A stretch of DNA of 64,000 bases from Odoribacter sp. UBA944. Lineage in GTDB: Bacteria; Bacteroidota; Bacteroidia; Bacteroidales; Marinifilaceae. This document shows, piece after piece, positions 25,608 through 34,386 of this stretch; within the stretch, counting starts at the first letter, position 1, and every line of letters begins with the position of its first letter. The stretch is taken from positions 4,056 through 68,055 of the forward strand of contig DBDA01000003.1 in the NCBI GenBank assembly GCA_002293375.1. Reading direction: 5' to 3'. A program made the position numbers and the translations under genes. The notes under the pieces were generated by a model. That model saw nothing but the letters and a program-made list of their open reading frames with translations, ran no database searches and was not told the origin of the DNA.

Positions 25608-26732
25608 TCAAACCATCATCGGCATCAACAACATCAGCAAATCCTCGTCCTGATCCTCTTTTTCAAAAGGCAGGAACAACCCCGGACGGGTCGGGTCCGA
25701 CAACTCCAACTCCACGTGTTCGGTCCCAATATTAGCAAGGATCTCCTGTGCAAACGCGGATTTAAAACCAATGGCCATATCGTCCCCCTCGTACTGGCAG
25801 GACAAGGTTTCGTGGCCGGACATGGAATAGTCCACATCCTGGGCGGAGATCACCATTTTTCCGGCCGCCAGATCGAACTTCACCAGATTGCTGGCCTGGT
25901 TGGCCATCACCGAAACCCGGCGCAACGAATTGTACAACTCTTTACGCTCGATGATCAGTTTTTTCGGGTTGTTCTGCGGAATGACCGAATTGTAGTTCGG
26001 AAAACGCCCTTCGATCAGCGTAGAGGTCATCTTGTAATCTCCGAATACAAAGCCTGCCATTTTGTCGTTGAAGGAGAGCTGTAAAGCAGAATCGTCCTTG
26101 GGAAGGATATTTTTCAACATTAAAGCGGGTTTTTTCGGCAGGATCAATGAAAACTGTCCGCCCGGACTCTTGGCATCGAACCGCTTGTAACGGACCAACT
26201 TGTGGGCATCGGAAGCGACAAAGGTAACGTTCTCTTCGTTCATCTCCAGCAGGATGCAATTCATCACCGGGCGCAAATCGTCGTTCGCCGTTGCAAAGAC
26301 GGTCTTGGAAATGCCGTCCAACATTAATCCGCATTTCGTTTCCAGGGTCGTACTTTCCCCCTCCTGCGTCGTGGGCAGCGGGTAATCGGAAGCGCTCTCC
26401 CCCCGAACGGAAAACTCTCCTTTTTCCGAAATGATCCGCACTTCGTGAGAGGATTCGTTGATATCAAAGGTCAGGGGCTGTTCCGGAAACTCTTTCAGGA
26501 TATCGAGCAACAATTTAGCCGGGACAGTGATACGCCCGTTCTGGTCCAGACTCTCCAACTCGATCCGGGCTTCCATCGTGGTCTCTTTGTCCGAAGCGGT
26601 GGCATAGAGTGCACCATCAGCGGCTACCAGTAAAATATTATCCAGGATCGGCTGTACCGACTTCCCGCCTATCACCTTGCTCACGGCCTGCAGGCGCGAA
26701 AGCAGTGTATTACTTGATACGACAAATTTCAT
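25608..26732 (-). CDS. dnaN: DNA polymerase III beta subunit (sliding clamp)
   Basis: The 374-residue clamp protein has the normal length of three similar domains. It begins 'MKFVVSSNTLLSRLQAVSKVIGGKSVQPILDNILL' and carries 'MNCILLEMNEENVTFVASDAHKLVRYK' in the middle and the C-terminal clamp ending 'LFLPFEKEDQDEDLLMLLMPMMV'. It forms the ring dimer that tethers polymerase III to DNA. It is not beside dnaA or recF here but lies within a six-gene leftward cluster. The 88 bases upstream hold a possible weak promoter (TAATTTCG at 26782-26775 on the minus strand). Confidence 0.98.
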   Translation of the reverse strand: MKFVVSSNTLLSRLQAVSKVIGGKSVQPILDNILLVAADGALYATASDKETTMEARIELESLDQNGRITVPAKLLLDILKEFPEQPLTFDINESSHEVRIISEKGEFSVRGESASDYPLPTTQEGESTTLETKCGLMLDGISKTVFATANDDLRPVMNCILLEMNEENVTFVASDAHKLVRYKRFDAKSPGGQFSLILPKKPALMLKNILPKDDSALQLSFNDKMAGFVFGDYKMTSTLIEGRFPNYNSVIPQNNPKKLIIERKELYNSLRRVSVMANQASNLVKFDLAAGKMVISAQDVDYSMSGHETLSCQYEGDDMAIGFKSAFAQEILANIGTEHVELELSDPTRPGLFLPFEKEDQDEDLLMLLMPMMV

Positions 26733-26820
26733 ATATTCTCACTTTTAACAATTTAACAACACAAAATCAACTGCCGAAATTAATGGATTTTTTCCGCCCA
26801 CAGAAATTTTCCGGGAAAAT

Positions 26821-28209
26821 TTATCCCATAAAATCCTCCACCTCTTTGACGGTGATCGGGACACGTTTGTCCCCGAGCAACCGACAACCGTCCTCCGTGA
26901 TCAGTACATCGTCTTCCAGCCGGATACCGCCGAAATCCTTGAAGGTTTCAATTTTGTCGTAGTTCAGGAACTCCTTGTGCAACCCTTGTTGCCTCCATTG
27001 ATCGATCAGGGCGGGGATAAAATAACAGCCCGGTTCGTCGGTCACTACAAAACCGGGTGCCAACCGGCGGCCCATCCTGAGCGAAGCCGTTCCGAACTGT
27101 GGGACCGGGCGGATCTCTTCGTCGTACCCCACGTGGATCTGTCCCAGGTCCTCCATGTCGTGTACATCCAATCCCATCATGTGTCCCAGTCCGTGGGGCA
27201 GGAAAAGGGCATGCGCACCGGCGCTTATCGCCGCATCCGTATCCCCCTTCATCAGGCCGAGTTCTTTCAATCCCTGCGCCAGCACTTTGCATACCTCCAA
27301 ATGTACGGAGAGGTAGGTGACTCCCGGACGGGCTACCTCCAAAGCGCGGTTATTGCAACGCAGTACAATGTTGTAAATATCTTTCTGACGGGTCGAAAAT
27401 TTACCACCGACCGGCACCGTCCGGGTAAAATCGGAACAGTAGACGGAAACCGCTTCCGCCCCTGCATCCGTCAGCATCAGCCGTCCTTTTTGCAAAATTT
27501 GGCTGTGGTCGTGGTTGTGCAGGGTTTCTCCGTTTTGCGACAGGATCACCGGAAAAGAGACCATACTCCCGTAGGAGTTGGCGATCCCTTCGATCAGGCC
27601 GGCCACGTACTGCTCCTTCACCCCGGGTCGGCAATTCTTCATCGCCGCTGTGTGCATCTCGTACCCGATGTTGCAAGCCCTGGTGATCTCTTCGATCTCA
27701 CAGGCCTCCTTGACCGAACGCAGGGAAACCACCGCCTGCACCAACTCCAAAGAAGCATATTGTTTCAGTACAGCGTGGTGAATTCCGAGCAGGTCTTCCA
27801 GCAACTGCATGTTCCGATAACGATAGGGAGGCAAAAAATGGATTTTCCGACCTGCGGCGATCGCCTCTTTCAGCAACTCCGTTAATTTGGCGAACGGCCG
27901 GGTGTGGGTGATTCCGACCCGGGCACCCAACTCCTTTACTTTTGGCTGGGGGCCCATCCAGATGATGTCGTCTATGTCCACATCGTTCCCGAACAGGTAC
28001 TCCTTACCGCTATCCACATCCAACACCCCGGCAAATCCCGGCATATTCAACCCAAAGAAATAGAGGAAAGAGCTGTCCTGCCGGAACCTGTACGCATTGG
28101 CCGGATAATTGGAAGAGGCGTCACCATTTCCGGGAAGCAGGATCAATCCTTCCCACACCCGCTCCTTCAACTCTTTTCTTCTGTTTTTATACACGCTCGC
28201 TTCAAACAT
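26821..28209 (-). CDS. pepP: M24-family Xaa-Pro aminopeptidase
   Basis: About 462 residues. The N-terminal aminopeptidase P domain has the family pattern 'LPGNGDASSNYPANAYRFRQDSSFLYFFG'. The C-terminal pita-bread domain carries the five metal ligands: two Asp in 'LTDAGAEAVSVYCSDFTRTVPVGG', His in 'LPHGLGHMMGLDVHD', Glu in 'VVTDEPGCYF' and Glu in 'GIRLEDDVLIT'. It removes N-terminal residues preceding proline, using two Mn or Co ions. The start is set at MFEAS; four more in-frame residues exist upstream. It follows a phosphoribosyltransferase by 33 bases. Confidence 0.95.
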   Translation of the reverse strand: MFEASVYKNRRKELKERVWEGLILLPGNGDASSNYPANAYRFRQDSSFLYFFGLNMPGFAGVLDVDSGKEYLFGNDVDIDDIIWMGPQPKVKELGARVGITHTRPFAKLTELLKEAIAAGRKIHFLPPYRYRNMQLLEDLLGIHHAVLKQYASLELVQAVVSLRSVKEACEIEEITRACNIGYEMHTAAMKNCRPGVKEQYVAGLIEGIANSYGSMVSFPVILSQNGETLHNHDHSQILQKGRLMLTDAGAEAVSVYCSDFTRTVPVGGKFSTRQKDIYNIVLRCNNRALEVARPGVTYLSVHLEVCKVLAQGLKELGLMKGDTDAAISAGAHALFLPHGLGHMMGLDVHDMEDLGQIHVGYDEEIRPVPQFGTASLRMGRRLAPGFVVTDEPGCYFIPALIDQWRQQGLHKEFLNYDKIETFKDFGGIRLEDDVLITEDGCRLLGDKRVPITVKEVEDFMG

Positions 28210-28242
28210 GATTATATACAATTTATAAGTTCATACTATTTA

Positions 28243-28641
28243 CTACAAAATCCACGGAAAGCGGAAACACGCTTCGTTATACAGACTGTAATCCGCCTCC
28301 CCGTTCACGGCAAAAGTCCGGACCAAAGCAGCCTCCACCAGCAACTGCCGGGCGCAGGCAATCGTTGTTCCTGTCTTGATCCGATCCTCCACCAACAATA
28401 TTTTCCGGCCTTTCACCTCAAAGCCAATCTCTTCCAATAAACGCGGAGCGTCGTACAACGGCTGCTGGTCCGCCCCCCGGAAGTTCAACTTTAACAATTG
28501 CAACTCCAATTGCAAACGTTGGTTCAATAACGCCGCCGGTATAATCCCACCATTCGCCACCGCCACCAACAGGTCGAACTCCTCTTCGAAACGAATGGTA
28601 CGGACCCGCTCCAGAATCTCCTCCAAGTTCTTAGCCTTCAT
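28243..28641 (-). CDS. Small phosphoribosyltransferase-fold protein
   Basis: A 132-residue protein with the PRTase type I fold. The PRPP-binding motif appears as 'ILLVEDRIKTGTT', in the place of the usual VDDxxxTGxT with a Glu-Asp pair. 'FDLLVAVANGGIIPAALLNQRL' is the first strand and PP loop. It is shorter than most family members and lacks an obvious hood domain, so the base it handles cannot be named (xanthine, hypoxanthine or another). It overlaps the ECF S-component gene by 11 bases, which suggests that the two work on one compound: uptake followed by salvage. Confidence 0.82.
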   Translation of the reverse strand: MKAKNLEEILERVRTIRFEEEFDLLVAVANGGIIPAALLNQRLQLELQLLKLNFRGADQQPLYDAPRLLEEIGFEVKGRKILLVEDRIKTGTTIACARQLLVEAALVRTFAVNGEADYSLYNEACFRFPWIL

Positions 28642-29152
28642 ATGCTGCCATCCACCGGAGCGCCAGCCAACCGGCTACTATCTGGAAAAAAATTCCCGGT
28701 ACCCCCAGGGTAAAATCCCGCAAAGCCGCCTGCCAACTGCCCGTCATCGCCCACTCCGCTACACCTCCGGTTAGTTTATACCCTACTACCACCGCTGCGA
28801 TCAACAAAATCGACAACTGCCGCGTGCGGGCAGAAACCTGCGCGGCGATCACCGCCAACAGGGAAGATTTGACCAACAACACCGGCAACACTTCTGCGGA
28901 AGGCATCTCGAACAACAGGTGGTTCAGCAGTGGTGAACAGAGCGCCGTCAGCAAACCTGCCCGCAGCCCGAATTTATACGAAGCAAGTAGAGTAAAAAAG
29001 TAAATGGGCAACCACACCTTCCCGCCGCCGGGGACCAAATGGCACAACTGGGGCAACAACAGGTTACCCGTTACAAATAAGGTGACAAACAGATATGTTC
29101 TGATTTCAGTAAATCGGGTTGTCAGGGGACGAAAAACAATACTCCGGATCAT
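28631..29152 (-). CDS. ECF transporter S component-like membrane protein
   Basis: A 173-residue hydrophobic protein with about five to six helices, the size and pattern of ECF S components: 'FVTLFVTGNLLLPQLCHLVPGGGKVWLPIYFFTLLASYKFGLRAGLLTALCSPLLNHLLF'. S components bind a vitamin or nucleobase outside and hand it to a shared EcfAAT module, which is not encoded in this window. It is the first gene of the leftward cluster and overlaps the phosphoribosyltransferase gene. The substrate is inferred only from that partner: a base or nucleoside is plausible. Confidence 0.8.
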   Translation of the reverse strand: MIRSIVFRPLTTRFTEIRTYLFVTLFVTGNLLLPQLCHLVPGGGKVWLPIYFFTLLASYKFGLRAGLLTALCSPLLNHLLFEMPSAEVLPVLLVKSSLLAVIAAQVSARTRQLSILLIAAVVVGYKLTGGVAEWAMTGSWQAALRDFTLGVPGIFFQIVAGWLALRWMAAYEG

Positions 29153-29261
29153 ATCTCTGATTTTAAGATTAAAATAGTAAAAAGAAATCCTTCCTGTTTA
29201 TACCGAATTTTGCACAAAAAGTGTTTATTTTGCCTGTTCAAAAATCTAAATTTCAAGACAA

Positions 29262-30452
29262 ATGTACGGAAAATTTCAAGAATTTTTGCAGTCTGAGATC
29301 CAATCCATTAAAGATTCGGGCCTCTACAAGACAGAACGCCTGATTACCACTCCTCAGGGAGCGGAAATAAAATTGGCGACGGGTGAAACGGTTTTAAATT
29401 TTTGCGCCAACAATTACTTAGGCCTCTCTTCCGACCCGTTCGTGATTGAAGGCGCCAAAAAAGCCCTGGACAACCGCGGGTACGGCATGTCATCCGTACG
29501 TTTTATCTGTGGGACCCAAGACATCCACAAAGAGTTGGAGGAGAAAATCTCGAAATTTTTCAAAACCGAAGATACCATTCTGTACGCCGCCTGTTTTGAT
29601 GCCAATGGAGGGGTTTTCGAACCGCTCTTCGGACAGGAGGATGCCATTATTTCCGACGAGTTGAACCACGCGTCTATCATCGACGGGGTGCGTTTGTGCA
29701 AAGCGGTGCGGTACCGGTACAAACATGCTAACATGGAAGATTTGGAAGAGCAGTTGAAACTCTCCAAAGCCCAGCGGTTCCGGATCGTGGTGACCGACGG
29801 GGTGTTTTCCATGGATGGGGATATCGCTAAATTGGATGAGATCTGCGCCCTGGCGGAGAAATACAACGCTCTGGTGATGGTGGACGACAGCCATGCCGCC
29901 GGATTTATCGGAAAAACGGGGCGCGGCACCGGCGAACACCACCACGTCATGGAGAAGGTAGACATTTACACCGGCACTCTGGGCAAAGCGCTCGGAGGCG
30001 CCATGGGCGGCTACACTACCGGTAAAAAGGAGATCATCGAGATGCTCCGCCAGCGTTCCCGGCCCTATCTCTTCTCCAACTCCCTCTCCCCGGCCATTTG
30101 CGGGGCATCCATCGCCGTATTCGACAAATTGAGCGCCAGCACTGAACTGCGCGACCGGGTGATGGAAAACGCCGGCTATTTTCGTTCCAAACTGACGGAA
30201 GCCGGTTTTGACTTGAAACCTTCGGAATCGGCCATCTGCGCCCTGATGCTGTACGATGCGGTACTCTCCCAGAAATTCGCCGCCGAACTGCAAAAAGAGA
30301 ACATCTACGTGACCGGCTTCTACTACCCGGTGGTACCCAAAGGACAGGCCCGGATCCGGATACAGTTGTCCGCAGCCCACACCCGCGAACAGTTGGACCG
30401 CGCCCTTGCCGCTTTTATCAAGATCGGCAAGAAATTGGAAGTGATCCACTAA
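29262..30452 (+). CDS. kbl: Glycine C-acetyltransferase (2-amino-3-ketobutyrate CoA ligase)
   Basis: A 396-residue PLP enzyme of the alpha-oxoamine synthase family. 'LNFCANNYLGLSSDP' at the N-terminus, 'VMVDDSHAAGFIGKTGRGTGEHH' and the PLP lysine in 'TGTLGKALGGAMGGYTTG' agree with Kbl. It cleaves 2-amino-3-ketobutyrate with CoA to glycine and acetyl-CoA in threonine breakdown. Serine palmitoyltransferase and BioF are relatives, but the length and 'SVRFICGTQDIHKELE' favour Kbl. Threonine dehydrogenase is not next to it. It is divergent from the ECF/dnaN cluster. Confidence 0.94.
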   Translation: MYGKFQEFLQSEIQSIKDSGLYKTERLITTPQGAEIKLATGETVLNFCANNYLGLSSDPFVIEGAKKALDNRGYGMSSVRFICGTQDIHKELEEKISKFFKTEDTILYAACFDANGGVFEPLFGQEDAIISDELNHASIIDGVRLCKAVRYRYKHANMEDLEEQLKLSKAQRFRIVVTDGVFSMDGDIAKLDEICALAEKYNALVMVDDSHAAGFIGKTGRGTGEHHHVMEKVDIYTGTLGKALGGAMGGYTTGKKEIIEMLRQRSRPYLFSNSLSPAICGASIAVFDKLSASTELRDRVMENAGYFRSKLTEAGFDLKPSESAICALMLYDAVLSQKFAAELQKENIYVTGFYYPVVPKGQARIRIQLSAAHTREQLDRALAAFIKIGKKLEVIH

Positions 30453-30455
30453 AAA

Positions 30456-31136
30456 TTATAGATCTTTTATTTTCAGGATGTTATACGATACATTTGTATC
30501 GTATACATCCGTATTTTCCACTTTTTTGATGTAGCGGACGACCCGCGCGGTGAGTGGTAGCACCACCACCTCATAGCCCGATTTTAAGACCATCTGTACA
30601 ACGATCAGCGTAAATAGCTCTTTGAGCGGCACCAAACCGCCGAATGCCAACGGAAAGAAAATAATGGAATCTGCTGTCTCTCCGGCCAACGTAGAAACAA
30701 TTGCCCGCAACGAAAAACGCTTCCCTCCGGAAGCGACTTTCATCCGGCTCATCACATAAGCGTTCAGGAACGATCCAATCAAAAAAGCGCAAAGGCTGGC
30801 CGTCGCGATCCGAGGCGCCATGCCAAACACAAAATTGAAACCCGCTTCGTGCTGCCAAAAGGGAGCAGCCGGCAGCAACACGGCTAATTGTGCAAAACCC
30901 ACCACCAAAAAATTCATGAGGAATCCGCTCCAGATGATCAGGCGCGCTTTCCGGAAGCCCCACACCTCGGCAATGCAATCGTTGATCATGTAGGAAATGG
31001 GAAACACCAGCAAGCCGGCGGTGGCGGTAATACCTCCCACCTGTATTACTTTTGCTTCGAGCAGATTGGAGGTAATCAGGCAAACATTGAACAGAATCCC
31101 CAGCAACATAAAGGGGATGGAAACACTCTTTTTCAT
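30456..31136 (-). CDS. yhhQ: YhhQ-family queuosine precursor transporter
   Basis: A 226-residue membrane protein with about six helices. Family motifs are 'SNLLEAKVIQVGGITATAGLLVFPISYMINDCIAEVWGFRKAR' in the N-terminal half and 'ETADSIIFFPLAFGG' in the C-terminal half. YhhQ/VUT proteins import queuosine precursors (preQ0, preQ1) used to modify tRNA wobble bases. The frame extends 19 codons upstream, but 'MKKSVSIPFMLLG' fits the family start. A leader of about 75 bases lies between a possible -7 box (31226-31219) and the ATG and can form a small hairpin; no preQ1 riboswitch can be confirmed. Confidence 0.9.
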   Translation of the reverse strand: MKKSVSIPFMLLGILFNVCLITSNLLEAKVIQVGGITATAGLLVFPISYMINDCIAEVWGFRKARLIIWSGFLMNFLVVGFAQLAVLLPAAPFWQHEAGFNFVFGMAPRIATASLCAFLIGSFLNAYVMSRMKVASGGKRFSLRAIVSTLAGETADSIIFFPLAFGGLVPLKELFTLIVVQMVLKSGYEVVVLPLTARVVRYIKKVENTDVYDTNVSYNILKIKDL

Positions 31137-31218
31137 AAACGTCTTGTTTTTTACGTGGTTTCGAATCTGTCTACAGACTCTTATCAAGCACACGGCAACC
31201 GGTGTTGCAATGAGAAAG

Positions 31219-31226
31219 CAAATATA
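31219..31226 (-). promoter_or_regulatory. Possible -7 element for the YhhQ-like gene
   Basis: On the minus strand this reads TATATTTG, matching TAnnTTTG. No TTTG is found at the proper distance upstream, so support is weak. It lies between the sigma-TonB stop codon and the transporter. Confidence 0.35.
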
Positions 31227-31248
31227 GTATATATTTTAGTTTTAGAGT

Positions 31249-32631
31249 CTAATCTCCCGCCTCCGAATTTTGGCTGGGGTAGCGGAAGGTAATGGTGAGG
31301 TAGGTGGATTCCGGGGAACCGGTGTAACGCCAGACAGGCCCTTTATCCAACAGACGGATGGCCTCGTGATTGCAGGAGTGATTGATCCACTCCACCACCC
31401 GGATCCGGGAAGGCCGGCCGTGCCGGTTGACAATGAACGACATTTTAATCTTACCGGAGAGTTTCTGCTCCAATGCGTCGGACGGATAGCGCAAGGAATC
31501 CCGGATATAGCGGTTGTACGCTTCCAGCGGGATAACAGGCACGGAACCCGGTTGGCTGGTATTGTCCACCTCGATCAACCAATCTATCTCTTTCTCTTCT
31601 GGCAATCGTTCGGCAGACAGCTCCCTGACCGCTTCCGTCGGTTGTATGGGCGTTGCTTCCGGTTTCGGTACCACAGGAACCGCCTGTAAAGGCACCTGAG
31701 GCACAACCGCACTATCGGCCCGTTGTACAAGAGGAGGAGGTGCCGGTTCCTTCTTCCCCGTAGTCAGATAGAGTACAAGCACAACGATCCCTGCAAAAAT
31801 TCCTCCCCACAAAGCCAGACAGCCGTACTTTTTTCTGCGGAAATGTCCGGACTGTCTTCTCAATTTTCCCCGGAGCAAAGCAATGCTCTTTACGGGGTCT
31901 TCACCAGGCTCCCGCAATCCCTCTAATGCTTCGTACAAAAAAGGGTCCGACAAAGCGTCGCGTTCCAATCGATTGGCCATCCGTCCTTTCTCACCACTCC
32001 GGAAATAGATCCGGATCATATCCGACAACTTCAGGCCGCCGATCGGCCGGCGTATATCGGTGTCTGTCGACAAGATCCCTTTTTTGCCCAAACACTCTTG
32101 CCAGGCCCGCTTTCCGCTCTGCAGGTAATTCCACACCCTTGGCCCGGAGAATCCGGTACTCTCTTCTATCTCCCGACAAGAACGGTTCTCTCTAAAAAAA
32201 CGGTATACGGTTATCCGCTGTTTTTCGGGCAGTTCTTCTATGCACTTCAGCAGTTCCTTCTCCTGGATAGGCTCTCCCAGCAATCGGTCCAGCGCTTGGC
32301 TGCCCCCGAATTCGGGTAGTTTATCCTCCGGTGTTAAAGGTTGCCGGTACGCTGTTTCCAAAAGTTGCTCTCTACAAAAAAGGCGTACCCGACCGTACAG
32401 CCACGAGCGGAAAGAGACGATCTTTGCCTGTTTTATCTCTCCGGGCAACTGTTCAAGCAGCCGCATGACCATCTCCCGGGCCTGTGCCACATCGGCCACA
32501 TATTTTACCAATACGCCGTATACCAACGGAAGATACCGTTCGTAAAGCTGCAGGCAATAGTCGCTTTTTCCCGTTTTCCGGAAAAGGGTCAGTAGCTCTT
32601 TATCGCTGATATTTCGGTGTATGGTCCGCAA
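31249..32631 (-). CDS. ECF-like sigma factor fused through a membrane helix to a TonB C-terminal domain
   Basis: One uninterrupted 460-residue frame holds five parts. Residues 12-90 resemble sigma region 2 ('YERYLPLVYGVLVKYVADVAQAREMVMRLLEQL', 'FRSWLYGRVRLFCREQLL'). Residues 125-180 resemble region 4 ('CIEELPEKQRITVYRFF', 'SCREIEESTGFSGPRVWNYLQSGKRAWQECL'). Residues 205-240 carry 'RLERDALSDPFLYEALEGL', the cytosolic anti-sigma-like motif that often opens Bacteroidota membrane TonB proteins. Residues 271-291 are one transmembrane helix, after a basic stretch (HFRRKKYG), so the sigma part stays inside. A Pro-rich linker (295-335) leads to a TonB C-terminal domain (370-452; 'RYPSDALEQKLSGKIKMSFIVNRHGRPSRIRVV'). 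Normally the sigma factor and the membrane TonB protein are neighbouring genes. The domains are clear; the role (membrane-held sigma answering an envelope signal) is inferred. Confidence 0.85.
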   Translation of the reverse strand: MRTIHRNISDKELLTLFRKTGKSDYCLQLYERYLPLVYGVLVKYVADVAQAREMVMRLLEQLPGEIKQAKIVSFRSWLYGRVRLFCREQLLETAYRQPLTPEDKLPEFGGSQALDRLLGEPIQEKELLKCIEELPEKQRITVYRFFRENRSCREIEESTGFSGPRVWNYLQSGKRAWQECLGKKGILSTDTDIRRPIGGLKLSDMIRIYFRSGEKGRMANRLERDALSDPFLYEALEGLREPGEDPVKSIALLRGKLRRQSGHFRRKKYGCLALWGGIFAGIVVLVLYLTTGKKEPAPPPLVQRADSAVVPQVPLQAVPVVPKPEATPIQPTEAVRELSAERLPEEKEIDWLIEVDNTSQPGSVPVIPLEAYNRYIRDSLRYPSDALEQKLSGKIKMSFIVNRHGRPSRIRVVEWINHSCNHEAIRLLDKGPVWRYTGSPESTYLTITFRYPSQNSEAGD

Positions 32632-32648
32632 AATATACTCTTTTTGTG

Positions 32649-32679
32649 CAAATATAGTGAAAGGCGAGAGGTAAAAAAA
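32649..32679 (-). promoter_or_regulatory. Possible promoter of the sigma-TonB gene
   Basis: On the minus strand TATATTTG (32656-32649) matches the -7 box, and 19 bases upstream there is an all-T stretch (32679-32676) in place of TTTG. The leader to the ATG at 32631 would be only about 12 bases. Confidence 0.45.
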
Positions 32680-32858
32680 TCTTACTTGATTTTTTTTGTT
32701 AAATATTGTTCTTTTTCTCCATTTTTGGTGTTTTTTTTACTATCTTCGTCCTGCTAAAATGCTGGTTATATGAAATTGAACAGATATCTTACCTTGTTTA
32801 TTCACCGCATTTTATTCCTATTCATTTTTTCACGACTCCGAAAACCAATTACCGCCCT

Positions 32859-34373
32859 ATGAAAGAGGTAATGCCATTCGCCGCCGAAAACATCCTGCTC
32901 ATTGGATCCATACTTCTTTTCGTCAGTTTAGTTATTGGGAAAACCGGCTACCGTTTCGGCGTTCCGGCGCTGTTGCTTTTCTTATTGGTCGGGATGTTGT
33001 TCGGGAGCGACGGAGTGGGCCTGCAATTCAAAAGCCCGGTTGTTGCCCAATCCATCGGGATGGTCGCCTTGAGCATCATCCTCTTTTCCGGCGGAATGGA
33101 CACCAAAATGGCGGAGATACGGCCGGTCATGAAGGAGGGGGTTGTACTGGCGACAGGCGGCGTGCTTGTCACAGCATTGCTGACCGGTCTTTTTGTTTAC
33201 TGGATCTCCGGTGTTACCGGACAACACATAGCCCTGAGCCTGCTCGAAGCACTCCTGCTTGCTTCCGTCATGGCTTCTACCGATTCGGCCTCCGTTTTTT
33301 CGATTCTCCGCTCCAAACGACTCTACCTGAAACACCACCTGCGCCCCATGCTGGAGTTGGAGAGCGGTAGTAACGACCCCATGGCATATCTGTTGACCAT
33401 TCTGTGCATCCAGATGCTACAGTCGGAAGCTATGGGATTCGGGAACCTGATGCTGGAACTGACCATGCAATTGGGGATAGGAGCAACCTGTGGATTCCTG
33501 CTGGGGAAATTGACGGTCTTTACCTTAAACCGGATCAACATCCAGTACGAAGCGCTCTATCCGGTACTGTTGCTTTCGTTGGTCTTTTTTGTGTTTTCGT
33601 TCACCAACTTAGTGCAGGGGAACGGTTATTTAGCTGTTTATATCGCAGGGGTGATCGTGGGAAATCGCCCGTTTATTCACAAAAAAAGCGTCGCTTCGTT
33701 TTTCGACGGATTTGCCTGGCTCTGCCAGATCATTATGTTCCTGACACTCGGGTTGTTGGTGAATCCGCATGAATTGCTGGCTGTCAGCAGCCTGGGGTTA
33801 TTGGTAGGGGTTTTCCTGATCCTGATCGCCCGGCCGGTCAGCGTATTCCTCTGCCTCGCTCCGTTCCGGAAACTCTCCTTTAAAAGCCGGTTATTCGTCT
33901 CCTGGGTGGGACTACGCGGCGCCGTACCGATCATTTTTGCCACCTATCCGCAAATCGCCGGCATTCCGCACGCCAACCTGATCTTCAACGTCGTATTTTT
34001 TATTACCATTCTTTCTCTGCTTGTTCAGGGAATGAGTATCGGTATCATAGCCAAATGGTTGAAATTGGCCGTTCCCGCCCGACGCACCCGGAACACGTTC
34101 GGCATGGAGTTGCCGGATGCCATCAAATCAGCCATATCTGAAATCAGTGTCACAAAAGAGATCCTGCGGAACGGCAACAAATTGATGAACCTCTCGCTAC
34201 CGGACAACACCCTGGTCGTGATGATCAACCGGCAGGAACAGTACTTCATACCAACAGGAAAAACCCTTCTGAAAGAGAGTGATAAACTATTGGTTATTAC
34301 AGACAACGACCGGGAATTGTTGAAGACTTACGAAAGTTTGGGGATCGACGACTATACGCTCCAGAAAAATTAA
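32859..34373 (+). CDS. K+/H+ antiporter, CvrA/NhaP2-like
   Basis: A 504-residue inner-membrane protein: 12-13 helices of the CPA1 sodium/proton exchanger fold ('GVPALLLFLLVGMLFGSDGVGLQF', 'SVMASTDSASVFSILRSKRLYLKHHLRPMLELESGSNDPMAYLL', 'SWVGLRGAVPIIFATYP'). A C-terminal cytoplasmic region of about 100 residues follows, including a TrkA_C-like module ('ISEISVTKEILRNGNKLMNLSLPDNTLVVMINRQEQYFIPTGKTLLKESDKLLVITDN'). This is the layout of CvrA, which exports potassium. The open frame reaches back to 32706, but the membrane domain begins after 'MKEVMPFAAEN', so that ATG is chosen. A -7-like TATCTTCG (32741-32748) stands upstream. Confidence 0.92.
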   Translation: MKEVMPFAAENILLIGSILLFVSLVIGKTGYRFGVPALLLFLLVGMLFGSDGVGLQFKSPVVAQSIGMVALSIILFSGGMDTKMAEIRPVMKEGVVLATGGVLVTALLTGLFVYWISGVTGQHIALSLLEALLLASVMASTDSASVFSILRSKRLYLKHHLRPMLELESGSNDPMAYLLTILCIQMLQSEAMGFGNLMLELTMQLGIGATCGFLLGKLTVFTLNRINIQYEALYPVLLLSLVFFVFSFTNLVQGNGYLAVYIAGVIVGNRPFIHKKSVASFFDGFAWLCQIIMFLTLGLLVNPHELLAVSSLGLLVGVFLILIARPVSVFLCLAPFRKLSFKSRLFVSWVGLRGAVPIIFATYPQIAGIPHANLIFNVVFFITILSLLVQGMSIGIIAKWLKLAVPARRTRNTFGMELPDAIKSAISEISVTKEILRNGNKLMNLSLPDNTLVVMINRQEQYFIPTGKTLLKESDKLLVITDNDRELLKTYESLGIDDYTLQKN

Positions 34374-34386
34374 ACCGCCTCTTTTC

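Noticed and set aside
31137..31212. preQ1 riboswitch in the leader of the YhhQ-like transporter
   Set aside because: The leader holds an A-rich UAAAAAACAA stretch and a small hairpin (GAGTCTG / CAGATTC), but I cannot fit the class I pseudoknot or the other preQ1 classes. A covariance-model search would decide.
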